A stretch of DNA of 64,000 bases from Sulfidibacterium sp036244975. Lineage in GTDB: Bacteria; Bacteroidota; Bacteroidia; Bacteroidales; F082. Positions 33,835-41,642 of this stretch are shown piece after piece (position 1 is the stretch's first letter; the number at the start of each line of letters is the position of its first letter). The stretch is from positions 10,227 through 74,226 of the forward strand of contig BTTE01000003.1 in assembly GCA_036244975.1 (NCBI GenBank), written 5' to 3'. The notes under the pieces were generated by a model. That model had not been told where the DNA came from, searched no databases, and worked only from the letters and a program-made list of their open reading frames with translations. Made by a program: the position numbers and the translations under genes.

Positions 33835-35319
33835 ATGGAAGAAACTAAACATAACAAAGCCTTTGACGAACTGCTCCGGTCAAAATACCGGAATGAGAAG
33901 ACGAAACCGGCTGCCCATCTTTGGAAAAACATCCAAAGTCAGCTTCCGGCAGCGCCTGTACCTGTAAAGCCCTGGTATTTATCCAAAGCTGTGCTTATCG
34001 GAGGTTCCGTTGTTGCCGTTTTGGGCGTTACCTCTGTGTTGTTGTACTTTATTTACCTGAAGCCCCTCCGGCTTTCATCGCATTTTGTTTCTGCTTCCAA
34101 ACCCATACCTTCTGCCTCACCTAATGTAAAATTAAAGAGTAACAAAACTTCTTCAACAGTCACCCTGCAAACTTCCAATTCAAAGACCCGTACATCTTCA
34201 GTTAAAAAAAAGAAAGCGGGAACAATTTCGACACAAAAAAAACTTGTAGCGGCTAAGACATTGTCTTCTTCTTTGGGGAAAGAAAAGAAAATGGTTTCCA
34301 ACGAAATCACCAAAACATCTTCTTTAGAGAATAGTCAAAATGCCGGCCGTAATGTATTTCTAATCACGTCAATGAAAAAGATAAATTTTACGTTTCCGCC
34401 TGTTATTGCTTCTGTTGCTGTCAGGCCTGTTGTTTTTGCTGCTACAGAGCCTGAATCTATCGCATTACCTGCAGCAAAGAAAAAACAGCAGGTTTTAACA
34501 AAGCAAAAATCTGTTAAAAAAACAAGGAGCCAAAAGGCAGTAAATAAACACAGATATCAGGCTGCAAAAAGCCAACAGAATAAGTCAGCAAAACAGCAGA
34601 AACTGAAAAAATCATTCCTCCATCCCTGGTCAATAGAAGTTTTTCTGATGCCGGAGTTATCTTCCCGGTTTGTAGCCCCTAATCCGGATTACACACAGGG
34701 AGTATATACTCCTTCTTATTTTAACAGCCGTGAGCATTATACTTTAAACTATTCTTACGGTCTTTTGGTTGACTATCGTTTTCTTCATTCGCTGAGTATC
34801 GAAACAGGGCTGTCATACTATGTTTATACCGTTGATTTTTCCACACAAGGTTCCTATCTTGAAAAGACAGGGGAGCATTCCGGTGTGGTTTACACCTCTT
34901 CCGGACAGGTAGGCTTAAATATTAATCAAGTTGACAGTTTGGACAATCAGGCAATGTTAAACTCTTTCTCACGTTTCGATTATCTGTCGGTTCCTTTTAT
35001 TTTAAAATATTATCCGTTTAAAAACCTGTATATAAATGCCGGTCCAACTATTGATTACTTCTTCAGACAATCGAACAAATGGAAAAAGCATGATCAGGAA
35101 GGTGATTTTAATGTTGAATCCGGAGACATCGAAGGGATTAACAGGTTCAACATTAGTTTTATTTTCGGGGTGGGATATGAGCAAAAGATATGGAAGAATT
35201 TCAGTTTCTCTGTTAACCCGACGATCAGGGTTCATTTAAGAAATTTAAATCCGTACAGTACGGTAAAGGCCTACCCGTTTAATGCCGGCTTTCGTGTATC
35301 CCTGCGATATGGGCTGTAA
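33835..35319 (+). CDS. Inner-membrane-anchored protein with Lys-rich linker and outer-membrane barrel domain
   Basis: 494 residues from ATG 33835 (a GTG lies one codon earlier). About 1-48 is a soluble acidic/basic head, one TM helix spans about 50-75, and a Ser/Lys/Gln-rich low-complexity linker of about 185 residues follows (with KKKQQ, KSVKKTRSQK and KSQQNKSAKQQKLKK). About 262-494 resembles the porin-family outer-membrane beta-barrel domain, with alternating strands and ending FRVSLRYGL. The head occupies the place of an anti-sigma domain after the sigma gene. If both predictions hold, one chain joins cytoplasm, inner membrane and outer membrane. The anti-sigma role is inferred from position. 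Confidence 0.72.
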   Translation: MEETKHNKAFDELLRSKYRNEKTKPAAHLWKNIQSQLPAAPVPVKPWYLSKAVLIGGSVVAVLGVTSVLLYFIYLKPLRLSSHFVSASKPIPSASPNVKLKSNKTSSTVTLQTSNSKTRTSSVKKKKAGTISTQKKLVAAKTLSSSLGKEKKMVSNEITKTSSLENSQNAGRNVFLITSMKKINFTFPPVIASVAVRPVVFAATEPESIALPAAKKKQQVLTKQKSVKKTRSQKAVNKHRYQAAKSQQNKSAKQQKLKKSFLHPWSIEVFLMPELSSRFVAPNPDYTQGVYTPSYFNSREHYTLNYSYGLLVDYRFLHSLSIETGLSYYVYTVDFSTQGSYLEKTGEHSGVVYTSSGQVGLNINQVDSLDNQAMLNSFSRFDYLSVPFILKYYPFKNLYINAGPTIDYFFRQSNKWKKHDQEGDFNVESGDIEGINRFNISFIFGVGYEQKIWKNFSFSVNPTIRVHLRNLNPYSTVKAYPFNAGFRVSLRYGL

Positions 35320-35347
35320 AAATATAAATATTAAAAAATAATTTGTT

Positions 35348-35842
35348 ATGAGACAGGAATTTTTTGGAAACGAAATCGTTGCACCGCAACCGGAAATAGT
35401 ACTGGTGAATAAATGGAAGCAAATGGAGTTTTTTGTGGAAAAAGTTTTTGCTCAGCCAAATTTGAATGCCATCGACATGCTGCTTCAAATTAGTCAGTAC
35501 CTAAAAAACCACCGGGAATTACATTATGCTAATTTTCAGGGTGGCGAAGAAGATTTAAAGCGATTTTACACCGAGGATTTATCACGCCGGATTACCTTCT
35601 CCAGCGAGAAAATAGCTCATAACTTTGCCTTGGGTCAACAGCAAAAACTTTATCGTAACGACATAAGCTCCGAAATAGTTGCCCGTTCCTATGCCAAAAG
35701 AGTGCTTGACTTACACAATCCGAAGATTTTCCCCCCACAGGAACTTTCCCACAGGCTCATTTATCTATTTATGTTTGAAAGTGTTATACGAGGTTTGTCA
35801 ACCCGGGATGGATTAAAATATTTTGAAAATCTGAAGGGGTAA
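35348..35842 (+). CDS. TetR-like ligand-binding domain lacking the DNA-binding head
   Basis: 164 residues, all helical by appearance. The stretch from about 45 to the end (LQISQYLKNHRELHY, LYRNDISSEIVARSYAKRV, NPKIFPPQELSHRL, FESVIRGLSTRDGLKYFE) resembles the C-terminal domain of Bacteroidota TetR/AcrR regulators, where an RxDI-xxEIIAR segment and a final R/HGIxTxxG segment are typical. No helix-turn-helix is present, and the 28 bases upstream cannot encode one. It lies 28 bases after the barrel gene. It could be a ligand-binding protein or dimerisation inhibitor; I recognise no enzyme motif. Confidence 0.55.
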   Translation: MRQEFFGNEIVAPQPEIVLVNKWKQMEFFVEKVFAQPNLNAIDMLLQISQYLKNHRELHYANFQGGEEDLKRFYTEDLSRRITFSSEKIAHNFALGQQQKLYRNDISSEIVARSYAKRVLDLHNPKIFPPQELSHRLIYLFMFESVIRGLSTRDGLKYFENLKG

Positions 35843-35918
35843 ACCCAACCTTTTTCCCCGTGATGCATCTTTAATGTAGAAAACATTCAGTATTTATATC
35901 AATTAAAATCTTTATCCC

Positions 35919-36755
35919 ATGAAAAAATTAGTAATTAGTTTAAAAATTGTATTGCCGGCAGTTGCACTCATCTTTCTGGTTAGTGCCTGCCGGAAATCAG
36001 CTCCAACCATACCGGCCAAAGTAAAGTCAGCTACTGTAACTTTTAAGGTTACCGCAGCAAAAACCGTATTCAAAAGTACCGTTGCTGCTAACGGAACGCT
36101 TATTACGGTAAAAGGAGGCACAATTGATCTGACATCAGCCTGGATTTATTTTGGCCAAATAAACATTCAGGAGAATACAGGTAATGAAAACCAACAAACG
36201 GGTGGAGCAGACCATGAATCATCTACAGAGACCAAAGCCAATGATTCTGCCGATATTTACCTGCCCGGACCTTATGCCTTTAATGTCTTGAGCGATACTA
36301 TTACGCTGAGCAACGTTCAGGTTTATCCCGGAACTTTCAAAAAAGTAGATTTAACTTTTATTCCTAAAAATGATACCGTTTTTAACGGAAACTCTATTGT
36401 AATTAAAGGCTGGTTCACAGCAGCTGGCGGGTCAGCCGTACAGGTTGTATTACAATCAAAGTTTGCACAGCAAATTGAACTAAAGCTGGCCAAAGGAATT
36501 ACGGTAACAGCCAACAGCAAGGTTTCACTGTCTATTGTATTTAATTTAAATAAATGGCTAAATACCATAGACTTAACGAAGGCAACTAAAACTTCCGGAA
36601 AAATTTTAATTGATGCTACTCACAATCAGGGAATGTTAAAAAACTTTGAAGCCGCACTTTCAAATCAGGGCATGGAAATCAACGAGGATCATGGAGACAC
36701 AAGCTCTGGTAGCGATAATGGAACTGAAACTGGTAGCGACAGCAGCAGTGATTAA
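35919..36755 (+). CDS. Secreted lipoprotein of unknown function
   Basis: 278 residues. The lipobox is LVSAC with C24. The mature part is beta-rich with a Ser/Thr/Asn-rich composition: VKSATVTFKVTAAKTVFKS, TIDLTSAWIYFGQINIQE and a pattern of paired strands. An acidic segment about 86-110 and a Ser/Gly/Asp/Glu-rich tail (from about 255) are low complexity. It resembles Bacteroidota surface lipoproteins with DUF4382-like content, but I cannot name the domain firmly. It is probably in the sigma/barrel operon, 76 bases after the headless TetR gene. Confidence 0.65.
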   Translation: MKKLVISLKIVLPAVALIFLVSACRKSAPTIPAKVKSATVTFKVTAAKTVFKSTVAANGTLITVKGGTIDLTSAWIYFGQINIQENTGNENQQTGGADHESSTETKANDSADIYLPGPYAFNVLSDTITLSNVQVYPGTFKKVDLTFIPKNDTVFNGNSIVIKGWFTAAGGSAVQVVLQSKFAQQIELKLAKGITVTANSKVSLSIVFNLNKWLNTIDLTKATKTSGKILIDATHNQGMLKNFEAALSNQGMEINEDHGDTSSGSDNGTETGSDSSSD

Positions 36756-36803
36756 ATCAATTTGTGTTCATCAATTATAACTTGCTCTAATTATTACAAC
36801 CGG

Positions 36804-36829
36804 ACTTAAAATCGTTAACCGATTTTGAG
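36804..36829 (+). terminator. Possible terminator after the lipoprotein gene
   Basis: AAAATCG (36808-36814) pairs with CGATTTT (36820-36826) over a five-base loop, with an added ACT/AGT extension across one mismatch. A T-rich stretch begins near 36837, so it is not a perfect intrinsic terminator. The remaining 36756-36924 spacer shows no gene. Confidence 0.4.
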
Positions 36830-36924
36830 TTTGGCTGTTTTTAATTACTATACGAAGCAGGATGAAAGTATTTCTTAATCTTTAAACAATTTTATTTCTC
36901 TTAAAAAGGTTTAAAACACAACTT

Positions 36925-37354
36925 ATGCAATCACAAAAACAGGTCAATTTTTTCAATGCTACCTACAACTGGGGGAATAAGATTATTTTACTGATTGATA
37001 ATGACGAAATAAATTCAAAGATAATTTCTCCTTTTTTTTAGATCTATTTCCTGCCGTCTTATTTGCAGAACCGATCCCATAGAAGGATTAAACTATTTAA
37101 AAGAACAACCTGTTGATCTGGTTCTAACAGAATTATATTTCAAAAAGTTACATGGAATAAATTTAATCCGGCAAATCAGAAAAATCAATGGATCTATTCC
37201 TATTATTGTCCAATCTTCACTAATTTATGTTTATGAAAATGAAAAAGAAACTTACCTGAAGGCCGGTTGTGCTTTCTATTTTACCAAACCTACTGATTTT
37301 AAAAAGCTTATGCGTACGATTGACATTTGCCTAAAGCCTTCCTTACCAAACTGA
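36925..37354 (+). pseudogene. Frameshifted receiver-domain protein with Glu at the phospho-acceptor site
   Basis: ATG 36925 opens a frame with KIILLIDNDEINSK (receiver strand 1 and acidic pair) that stops at 37039-37041 just after a T8 tract (37032-37039). In the next frame the domain continues without gap: RTDPIEGLNYLKEQPVDLV, then LTELYF, GINLIRQIRKINGSIPIIV, QSS, and KAGCAFYFTKPTDF, ending TGA 37352-37354. Removing one T from the tract gives a complete domain of about 142 residues with the conserved Lys in FTKP. The usual Asp in strand 3 (VL-x-D) is Glu (VLTEL). It is a pseudogene, a phase-variable gene, or a homopolymer sequencing error. It has no output domain. Confidence 0.75.
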
Positions 37355-37369
37355 AGCTAGAGAAAAAAC

Positions 37370-38401
37370 ATGACACATAGGAGAAAACAAGCCTTTTTTT
37401 GGGCAGCAATTTATTTCAGAATATTATATGTTCACTTTGAGAATATTATAGTACACATTCCATTTCCTTCGGTCGCCGTTAATGGCTGGCAACTTGCATC
37501 ACGAGCATTTGCCGGTGGACGCAAAAGCTATCGTACAAAGCAACAATGGAAGAGTTTTTTTGGCGCTCTCATCAATCCACAATTTGCATCCAGGTGGTTT
37601 AAAATTCTCAAATCGCCCGATCTTCTTCTGATTGCCACACACCGTCCGTGGCTTTATCTCAAGCCTTTCAGGGTCTATATGTCAATCAGATGGACGAAAA
37701 AACAAAAAATAAAAGTCATCCTCGATACCTATCAATTTATCCTAAGCAAAGGAGAAGCATTCATGCAGGTGATTACCCGCAGCAGCGGTGTAGAAATTAC
37801 ACGTTTTAAACTCAACGACACCATCAAAGGTGTTTTGACTTTGGGGTATGATTACAGGTACCGGAAAGAAGGTGAACTGGTTTTATTTTTTGAATGCAAT
37901 CAGCTTGGCGGAAGGATTGTAGCTGCAGCATTCTCATTTGAAGAATTGGAACCAGGACAATGGGCTTGCAGGATTGGTTGTGTTCAGGGACATGCTCTTG
38001 ATCCTGATAATGAGAATTTATCAAAAACAGTACAAAAACTGATATACGGCCTCCGTCCAAAATCATTTATTGTTTTTGTGGTCCAGGAGTTTTCACGGCA
38101 ATTGGGTTTGACTGCTGTTTATGGAGTTGGTGATAGTATCCAGGCTTATCGCCGCAAACATTTAATTCATCTTCCCAAGAGGCATGCCATACATTTTGAT
38201 TACAACGCAATTTGGAGCGAGTGTGGCGGTCAACCGGACAGCGATGGCTGGTATGAGCTACCACTGACACCGGTTCGTAAAAATATTCAGGAGGTCAAAA
38301 CGAACAAACGTGCACTCTATCGCAGGCGGTATCTTTTGCTTGATGAACTTTCGTTGAAAATTGCCGATACCGTAAAAAATTTGTCATCTGATGGTTTATA
38401 G
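37370..38401 (+). CDS. VirK/YbjX (DUF535) family protein
   Basis: 343 residues. Family signs include GYDYRYRKEGELVLFFECN, the IGCVQGHAL motif, GLRPKSFIVFVVQEF, YRRKHLI, HFDYNAIWSECGG, DGWYELPL and NKRALYRRRYLLLDEL. In enterobacteria VirK/YbjX members are linked to envelope changes and antimicrobial-peptide resistance, though the biochemistry is unknown. It is predicted to be cytoplasmic with no signal peptide. It follows the pseudo-receiver gene by 15 bases and lies inside the suspected envelope-stress region, which fits the known associations. Confidence 0.82.
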   Translation: MTHRRKQAFFWAAIYFRILYVHFENIIVHIPFPSVAVNGWQLASRAFAGGRKSYRTKQQWKSFFGALINPQFASRWFKILKSPDLLLIATHRPWLYLKPFRVYMSIRWTKKQKIKVILDTYQFILSKGEAFMQVITRSSGVEITRFKLNDTIKGVLTLGYDYRYRKEGELVLFFECNQLGGRIVAAAFSFEELEPGQWACRIGCVQGHALDPDNENLSKTVQKLIYGLRPKSFIVFVVQEFSRQLGLTAVYGVGDSIQAYRRKHLIHLPKRHAIHFDYNAIWSECGGQPDSDGWYELPLTPVRKNIQEVKTNKRALYRRRYLLLDELSLKIADTVKNLSSDGL

Positions 38402-38427
38402 TAGGATAAAACAGACATTCACTTGCA

Positions 38428-38441
38428 ACTACCCGGGTAGT
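38428..38441. repeat. 14-bp perfect palindrome
   Basis: ACTACCCGGGTAGT is an exact palindrome 26 bases after the DUF535 stop. It is GC-richer than its surroundings. It could be a protein-binding site or the base of a small hairpin; no U-run follows. Confidence 0.3.
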
Positions 38442-38619
38442 CGATTACATAACTTTAATGTACAACATTTTAGTATGAATTAAGTGAGGAATTTGAATAG
38501 AAAATCGGGCTGTCTTTACAATGCTTCACTGCATCCCTCTTTCATACCGGGCAGGTACAATAAATTTCTTTTAACCCCGAAAGTCCTTCCTTTCCGGCAA
38601 CCTGGCTCAAATCAAAAAC

Positions 38620-38653
38620 TTCAAATTTCCTTTAGATTTCCATTGTATTTTCG
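38620..38653 (+). promoter_or_regulatory. Regulatory direct repeat plus -7 element, site 3 (PepSY-like gene)
   Basis: TTCAAATTT (38620-38628) and TTTAGATTT (38631-38639), 11-bp period, then six bases and TATTTTCG (38646-38653). Twenty bases of the repeat, including the T before TCAAATTTCC, are the same as site 1. The start codon of the PepSY-like gene is 28 bases downstream. Confidence 0.72.
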
Positions 38654-38681
38654 TCGTATTATTCATCAAAAAACTTAAAAA

Positions 38682-39131
38682 ATGAAAAAGTATTCAATGA
38701 TTTTGTCGGCCATGCTTATGGCCATCAGCTTTACTGCCTTGAGTCAAACCAGTGTTCCTGCTGCAGTAAAAACAGCTTTCGGTAAAAAGTTCCCAACGGT
38801 TAAAAAGGTTGACTGGTCCAAAGAAGGCAAAACCGAATGGGAAGCCGAATTTGAACGCAATGAAAAAGACATGTCGGCCAACTTCGACTTACAGGGTAAC
38901 TGGAAAGAAACCGAAACTGATATGGAAGAAGATACTGTTCCTTTCGTCGTACTGAATGTTTTGAAAGCCAAATTTCCAGGTTACAAGGTAAAAGATGCTG
39001 CTTTTACGAAAACCCCCAGATTTAGTGCTTACGAAATCGTCATTAAAAAAGGCGAAAGCAAAAAAGAAATCACCATCGACAAAAAAGGGAAAATACTGAA
39101 AACGGAAAATGGCGGCGAAGAAAATGATTAA
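38682..39131 (+). CDS. Secreted PepSY-like domain protein
   Basis: 149 residues. A signal peptide (1-21, ending ALSQ) precedes two copies of the PepSY-like unit: about 25-72 (VPAAVKTAFGKKFPTVKKV, then WEAEF) and about 85-143 (VVLNVLKAKFPGYKVKDA, then YEIVIKKG and KEITIDKKGKIL). Such small periplasmic proteins are often strongly induced by two-component systems in Bacteroidota, and they may bind or protect against envelope stressors. It has regulatory site 3 directly upstream and precedes TolC/adaptor/RND genes. Confidence 0.85.
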   Translation: MKKYSMILSAMLMAISFTALSQTSVPAAVKTAFGKKFPTVKKVDWSKEGKTEWEAEFERNEKDMSANFDLQGNWKETETDMEEDTVPFVVLNVLKAKFPGYKVKDAAFTKTPRFSAYEIVIKKGESKKEITIDKKGKILKTENGGEEND

Positions 39132-39359
39132 ACGGATAGAGATGCCATAGAACCGGAGCCTCTTTCTTATAACAACATTCTCAGGTAATCAGTACCGGCT
39201 TGGGAAAAAGCGTTTTGTTGGTTCATCCTGATAAAATATCTTTTCCAAATCGAAATGCTGATTCCCCGGATCTTTTTATCCTCAAAATTTTTTAAAGCAC
39301 CGTTTTTGCCTCGTGGGAGAGGCTGTTGTCCCCCGTTTCCCATCCAAAAATTATTCCCT

Positions 39360-40691
39360 ATGGTAAAAAAGGCACACAAAATCTTAAAAAAGAAAGGGTT
39401 GTCTTTCTTATCTGATTTGTTCTTTGTCTCGCTGTTTATTCTATTATTTTCCTGGCCTTTTCAATTTCTGCAGGGGCAGACGCGTTTGGCACAATATATT
39501 GACAGCGCCCGTGTGAACAGCGTGCAAATCATCAGGTTACAGAAACAAATCCTCGTGTTGGAACTGGGAAAGAAAAATATTAAAGCGCTTTACGAGGCCC
39601 CAAAAGGTTATATCTCCTCCGATATAAATTTAACACCTTATTTCAATAACAACGGCGTATTGTTTACTGTCAACCCTTCTCCCGACGCCATCGGGTACGA
39701 CATTGGCATTACCAACGGCGGTTTGTATTCGACGTTAATGAACGTGGACATTCCTGTTTTTGCCCGAAAGTCCATGCAAAATGCCCTGTTTTGGCAAGAT
39801 CAGAAGATTAGCGGATTAAAAATTCTATTGAAAAACCTTTATTTTAACTTAAACCGTCAGGTTACCGGTTTGTATTTTACAACACTCGGTATTCAGCTAT
39901 CTTATCTTACGCAGCAGGAGAGTGTCCGGCTGCTTTCGGGAGAAGTAAAAATTATGGAGCAACTTACCCGGAAAGGACTTTACCGGCTGGTGGATTATGA
40001 ATTGTTAAAAACAACTCTATCCGGCGATTCCATAAAACTGCAAAACCTTGCCAATGCTTACCGGTTACAGCTTTTGCAATTAAAAAGTTTTAGCGGTATC
40101 TCCGACTCAACATTGAGATTACTGAAAATGGAAAAAATGGAGATATCCCAACCCGTAAAATCTGCTTCGTCATTTATTGCGCCTTACATTAACGACAGTT
40201 TGAGAGCTATTGCTCAAAACCGTTTGTTTAACAGCCGTTATCTCCCTAAGGTAATGTTGTATTCCAATGCCGGCCTGAATGCCGTTTCGCTCAACGGAAT
40301 TGAAGAAAGGTTTGGGCTATCGGCGGGGGTCCGGCTCTCCTATACCCTGTTCGATGGCAAACAAAAGCAGGTCAGCAGGGAACAAAGTCTGGTACGGATT
40401 GACCAGGCACGGTCGCTCAAAAAAATAAAGATCAAAAACATCCGGCTGCAACGTTCCGCTTTGTTAAAGGCTATTGCGGAAACGAGAGACAATTTGCAAA
40501 AACAAGGTAAGCTGAAGTATAATTACCAAAATTTAATTGCTTTATACAAAGTTGAAGTACAAAAAGGGCAGGTGCCGGTTACCGGTTTTTTAATGGCTTT
40601 GAGAAATTACAACGATTTAAAACTCTCGTACGGTTTGCAGGAAATAAAGTTGTACAAATTAGTTAACGAATATAATTATTGGAATCATTAA
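39360..40691 (+). CDS. TolC-like outer-membrane efflux protein
   Basis: 443 residues from ATG 39360, whose N-terminus is a signal peptide (hydrophobic about 16-32, cleavage near LQGQ). An in-frame ATG at 39255 would add 35 residues that spoil the signal peptide. The long helical coiled-coil pattern is typical of outer-membrane efflux proteins: QIIRLQKQILVLELGKKN, LLSGEVKIMEQLTRKGLYR and RLSYTLFDGKQKQVSREQSL near the second membrane strand. It forms the trimeric exit duct for an RND pump. It is followed after 13 bases by an adaptor gene. The 228-base gap to the PepSY-like gene has no clear promoter. Confidence 0.85.
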   Translation: MVKKAHKILKKKGLSFLSDLFFVSLFILLFSWPFQFLQGQTRLAQYIDSARVNSVQIIRLQKQILVLELGKKNIKALYEAPKGYISSDINLTPYFNNNGVLFTVNPSPDAIGYDIGITNGGLYSTLMNVDIPVFARKSMQNALFWQDQKISGLKILLKNLYFNLNRQVTGLYFTTLGIQLSYLTQQESVRLLSGEVKIMEQLTRKGLYRLVDYELLKTTLSGDSIKLQNLANAYRLQLLQLKSFSGISDSTLRLLKMEKMEISQPVKSASSFIAPYINDSLRAIAQNRLFNSRYLPKVMLYSNAGLNAVSLNGIEERFGLSAGVRLSYTLFDGKQKQVSREQSLVRIDQARSLKKIKIKNIRLQRSALLKAIAETRDNLQKQGKLKYNYQNLIALYKVEVQKGQVPVTGFLMALRNYNDLKLSYGLQEIKLYKLVNEYNYWNH

Positions 40692-40704
40692 ACAATCCGG
40701 AAAG

Positions 40705-41631
40705 ATGAACAGATTTTTCAGGTGGAATATTTTATGGATAGTGGCAGCATTGTTCGTTGCTACAGGCTGCAAACAAAATCCCGGAAAAAGCAGTAGTTCG
40801 GCGCTACGACTGCCTCTCCCCGGTGTTACCGTAACAACCCCCGTAAAGGAAAACAAAACCATCTACACTACATTTCAGGCCGTTAGCCGTTATTTGCAAT
40901 CGGTTAATTTCAGAGCGCGAATTTCCGGTGTTGTTACCACTGTTTTCGTCCGGCCGGGAGATGAAATCAAAATACACCAGCCGCTGTTTATCATCAAGCC
41001 GATAGAAATGTCTGCTTTGGAAGGAGCCGGTACTTTGTCAGATAATTTGATCAACAGCCGCGATACTATTTTTTCTGATCAGCTTGCTTTTACCAAACAA
41101 GTGCTGGTGCAGGAAGGAGATTATGTACAGCCCGGAAGCTTGCTTGCTGTCGCATTTAAAGAAAGTTCCCTGGCAGCCGTTACTTATGTCCCCTTTTCGG
41201 AGGTTCCCTTAATCAAAAAAAACAGCCCCGGCACAGTGGAAATTCCCGGAAAACACAATGTTTCCTCCTATTTTCAGAAACAACTTTTTCTCGCCGACAA
41301 TATCACCCAAACACAGCCTTATGTGGTGCCTTTGCCTCCAAAATTAAAGATTGCCGGCAGTATGAACCTTTTGGTGAAATTTAAGGTGAAAGAAATCAGG
41401 GATGGCATCTTTTTGCCGCGAAAAGCCATCCTGACCAATGTAGAAGAAACCTTATTTTGGATTATGAAGATGGTTAACGACACCACTGCAGTTAAAATTC
41501 CGGTAACGATTGGCTGGCAGGGAAAAAAACAGGTTCAAATTCTTTCAAACAGGGTTGAAGTAACAGACAAAGTAGTTACAGAAGGCGCTTATGGCCTGCC
41601 GGACACCGCTTATGTAAGAATTGCAAAATAA
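40705..41631 (+). CDS. RND periplasmic adaptor (membrane fusion) lipoprotein lacking the alpha-hairpin
   Basis: 308 residues. The lipobox is VATGC (C22). The two lipoyl halves are close together: FRARISGVVTTVFVRPGDEI (69-88) and FTKQVLVQEGDYVQPGSLL (129-147). They are separated by only about 28 residues without heptad-like helices, so the coiled-coil hairpin that normally contacts TolC is missing. The barrel and membrane-proximal parts follow (KVKEIRDGIFLPRKAIL). It sits between the TolC-like gene and the RND gene. Confidence 0.82.
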   Translation: MNRFFRWNILWIVAALFVATGCKQNPGKSSSSALRLPLPGVTVTTPVKENKTIYTTFQAVSRYLQSVNFRARISGVVTTVFVRPGDEIKIHQPLFIIKPIEMSALEGAGTLSDNLINSRDTIFSDQLAFTKQVLVQEGDYVQPGSLLAVAFKESSLAAVTYVPFSEVPLIKKNSPGTVEIPGKHNVSSYFQKQLFLADNITQTQPYVVPLPPKLKIAGSMNLLVKFKVKEIRDGIFLPRKAILTNVEETLFWIMKMVNDTTAVKIPVTIGWQGKKQVQILSNRVEVTDKVVTEGAYGLPDTAYVRIAK

Positions 41632-41642
41632 GACGCACGAAA

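Noticed and set aside
38428..38441. 14-bp palindrome as a further site of the TTTAGATTT regulon
   Set aside because: It is GC-rich, a palindrome rather than a direct repeat, and shares no sequence with the four boxes.
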